Source of the DNA: Clostridia bacterium
GTDB taxonomy: Bacteria > Bacillota > Clostridia > Christensenellales > Borkfalkiaceae
DNA length: 6,864 nt
NCBI GenBank assembly: GCA_017646945.1
Contig: JAGCLN010000043.1
Span: 1 to 6,864 of the forward strand
Direction: 5' to 3'
The position numbers were made by a program, and so were the translations under genes. The notes under the pieces were generated by a model. It made no database searches. It worked only from the letters and a program-made list of their open reading frames with translations, and had not been told where the DNA came from. This document shows positions 5,312 to 6,864 of the stretch, piece by piece (positions within the stretch are counted from its first letter, which is position 1; each line of letters begins with the position of its first letter).

Positions 5312-5316
5312 TACTT

Positions 5317-6726
5317 TTATTCATCTTGAGTTTTATTTTTCTTCTTTGCTAAATCAAAGATAACGCCTATGCCCATAATTACGGCAAACACAATAAGATA
5401 GAATAATACGGGGAAACTAAACTTGCCAACTAACTTTGCATCGTTAAACGGAATAACGCCGTGAGCGTAAACTGCGGCAAACACCATAAACAAGCAAGAA
5501 ATAATCGCCAAGATAGGAAGCACGAAGCGTTTGAAAGTTCCCATCTTCTTTTCACTCTTCATCCAAATGATAAACATTGGGATATACATTGCGTAAATGG
5601 TTATAATAGGAAGTTCAGACGAGTCAAAGTTGAATAAGCCGAACCAACCGTTAGTTAAGTTTGCGCCGTAGAAATATAAAAGCCAAAATACCGTTATAAG
5701 TAAGCCGTAAACCGCTGAGTTTGAAGTTGCGTTAGTCTCTTTATCAATCTGGATAAAGAGTTTGGGGTTAGGGCCTTCGTTACGAACGGCAAGCGCGTAC
5801 ATACCGCGAGTTTCCGCCATCATAAGCCCGTTAAGCGTACCTAAGCAAGATACTACTATGCAGATATTTAAAAGAGTGCCTGCAACCGAACCGAAGATGT
5901 TTCTAAACGAAACGTAAACGCCGTCATCAGTAGCTAAAACCCCAAGGCTTGCGCCACCGCCAAGACCGATATTGAATAAAACGTAAGCGATAATAACCAC
6001 CGTTGAACCTATAACAAGCGCGATAGGTAAGTTCTTTTTAGGGTCTTTAAGTTCAGCGTTTATCGAAGTTGCGCATATCCAACCTTCGTATGCGAAAACC
6101 GATGCTACAACGCCTGCGAATAATCCGCCACCGAACGTAATTGAATCGCCTTCGGGTAAAAGGCTAGTAACGTTAGTCGCCAAAGTGCCGTTGAATAAAC
6201 CAACGATACTACCAACCACCGCCATTAACACGATAGGAACGAGTTTTATAAACGTTGCGCTCGTTTGGAATATGCCTGCAAGTTTAGGGGCAAGAGCGTT
6301 CATAGCGTAAACGCCGATTAAAAACGCGCCTGCAAGAGTCATAACTTCAGGGCCAACGTTACTCCAACCTACCATTTCGCCAAAATATCTTGCAGATACC
6401 CAAGCGAGAACGCTCGTCATAGCAGGGTAATAAATATTTACTAAAAACCAAGCAAGGTAATACGCGTATCTTTTACCGCAAGTTGCTTCCGCATAGTCAA
6501 CAACGCCACTAACCTTTTCATACTTGGTTGCCATTACCGAAAACTGTAACGCACAAAAAAGCATTACTATACCGGTTAACGCCCAAGCGAGAATTCCAAG
6601 CGTCATATTGCCACCGGTTTGGGTAAGCACCTTTGCGCCTTTGAAGAATACGCCCGAACCGATAACCGTGCCTACCACCATACAAATAGCGGTAACAAGC
6701 CCGTACTTTCTAGTCAATTTTTCCAT
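5317..6726 (-). CDS. APC-family amino-acid permease, SteT-like (LAT group)
   Basis: A 469-residue inner-membrane transporter with about 12 hydrophobic helices and a charged C-terminal tail. The unwound first helix carries GTVIGSGVFFK (19-29), the substrate-binding GSG of APC transporters. FAYEGW (211-216) followed by ELKDPKKNLP (225-234) is the helix 6 signature and the loop after it, as in Bacillus subtilis SteT (serine/threonine exchanger). By alignment from memory, SteT has Lys after its Asn-Gly in helix 8; here the residue is Leu301 after N299-G300, so specificity may differ. It could exchange or import neutral amino acids; the substrate is not determinable here. AAAGGA (6735-6740) lies 8 nt before the ATG. 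It has its own promoter upstream and terminator downstream. Confidence 0.88.
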   Translation of the reverse strand: MEKLTRKYGLVTAICMVVGTVIGSGVFFKGAKVLTQTGGNMTLGILAWALTGIVMLFCALQFSVMATKYEKVSGVVDYAEATCGKRYAYYLAWFLVNIYYPAMTSVLAWVSARYFGEMVGWSNVGPEVMTLAGAFLIGVYAMNALAPKLAGIFQTSATFIKLVPIVLMAVVGSIVGLFNGTLATNVTSLLPEGDSITFGGGLFAGVVASVFAYEGWICATSINAELKDPKKNLPIALVIGSTVVIIAYVLFNIGLGGGASLGVLATDDGVYVSFRNIFGSVAGTLLNICIVVSCLGTLNGLMMAETRGMYALAVRNEGPNPKLFIQIDKETNATSNSAVYGLLITVFWLLYFYGANLTNGWFGLFNFDSSELPIITIYAMYIPMFIIWMKSEKKMGTFKRFVLPILAIISCLFMVFAAVYAHGVIPFNDAKLVGKFSFPVLFYLIVFAVIMGIGVIFDLAKKKNKTQDE

Positions 6727-6746
6727 AAGTCTTTTCCTTTTATTAT

Positions 6747-6760
6747 ACGGCTTTTGCCGT
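6747..6760 (-). promoter_or_regulatory. Hairpin at the 5' end of the permease mRNA
   Basis: ACGGC and GCCGT form a 5-bp stem with a 4-base loop (AAAA in the mRNA). With a predicted start near 6763 it begins about 3 nt from the 5' end, just before the ribosome binding site. Stems at the extreme 5' end can stabilise Firmicute mRNAs; that role is inferred. Confidence 0.4.
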
Positions 6761-6769
6761 CTATTAAAA

Positions 6770-6798
6770 ATTATAGCATACGCTATGCTTAATGTAAA
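6770..6798 (-). promoter_or_regulatory. Strong promoter of the permease gene
   Basis: On the minus strand TTTACA (6793-6798) and a perfect TATAAT (6770-6775) are 17 bp apart, with TGC before the -10 (extended -10). The predicted start is near 6763, giving a leader of about 37 nt. It begins about 10 nt past the stop of the upstream gene. Confidence 0.8.
6775..6789. promoter_or_regulatory. Inverted repeat inside the permease promoter spacer
   Basis: AGCATA (6775-6780) and TATGCT (6784-6789) are exact 6-bp arms around CGC, lying between the -35 and -10 boxes, a position for an operator. Read as RNA from the upstream gene, the stem is followed by ATAATTTTT and could be a weak terminator. The two readings cannot be separated here. 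Confidence 0.4.
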
Positions 6799-6807
6799 GT
6801 TTATTAT

Positions 6808-6864
6808 TTATTCAATAATAACGTAGCCAAAGCCTTCGCTATCTAAATTTTCAAGTTCGCCCCA
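6808..6864 (-). CDS. C-terminal end of an unidentified protein (cut by window edge)
   Basis: An open frame enters from the right edge and codes 18 residues (from TGG at 6864: WGELENLDSEGFGYVIIE) before TAA at 6810-6808. It is in frame to the edge, has composition like the neighbours and stops just before the permease promoter, which is where an upstream gene would end. The stretch is too short to name a family, and chance openness over 57 bases is possible. Confidence 0.45.
   Translation of the reverse strand, partial: WGELENLDSEGFGYVIIE

Noticed and set aside
6524..6826. 100-codon plus-strand frame over the permease 5' end and promoter
   Set aside because: It is antisense to the permease N-terminus and crosses the strong minus-strand promoter; there is no supporting start signal.

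Overview
The window looks like chromosomal DNA from a low-to-moderate G+C anaerobic Firmicute, probably an uncultured gut member of the Clostridia. The grounds are the protein families, the strong AGGAG-type ribosome binding sites, the TTGACA/TATAAT-type promoters and a tRNA-dependent T-box leader. Species-level placement is not possible from the sequence alone. Nothing points to phage, transposon or CRISPR content.

Layout. Positions 1-312 (minus) hold the N-terminal end of a MocR/PdxR-type GntR regulator that runs off the left edge. It diverges from a pyridoxamine/pyridoxal kinase (396-1229, plus), with overlapping promoters in the 83-bp gap. A near-consensus promoter overlaps the kinase stop codon and opens a leader of about 570 nt. 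That leader contains tandem 49-bp repeats, a weak terminator-like hairpin and then a well-formed tryptophan T-box (about 1519-1800, specifier UGG, acceptor-binding bulge UGGC). The T-box controls a TrpB2-type tryptophan synthase beta chain (1833-3203). A bidirectional terminator separates trpB from two minus-strand genes, each with its own promoter: a 644-aa GH42-like glycoside hydrolase (3252-5186) with a 21-bp palindrome over its start site, and a SteT-like APC amino-acid permease (5317-6726). The last 57 bases are the C-terminal end of another minus-strand gene.

How the genes fit together. The left half has a vitamin B6/tryptophan theme: a PLP-sensing regulator family, a kinase that makes PLP, and a PLP-dependent enzyme switched on by uncharged tRNA-Trp. 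No trpA or other trp gene is visible, so trpB2 probably salvages indole. The right half handles uptake and catabolism: an intracellular glycosidase under what looks like a local repressor, and an amino-acid transporter whose substrate cannot be read from sequence.

The main points for a second look are the repeat-bearing leader ahead of the T-box, a possible extra RNA switch between the T-box terminator and the trpB ribosome binding site, the altered catalytic and zinc residues of the glycosidase, and the apparent complete absence of GATC (with AGCT seen only once).
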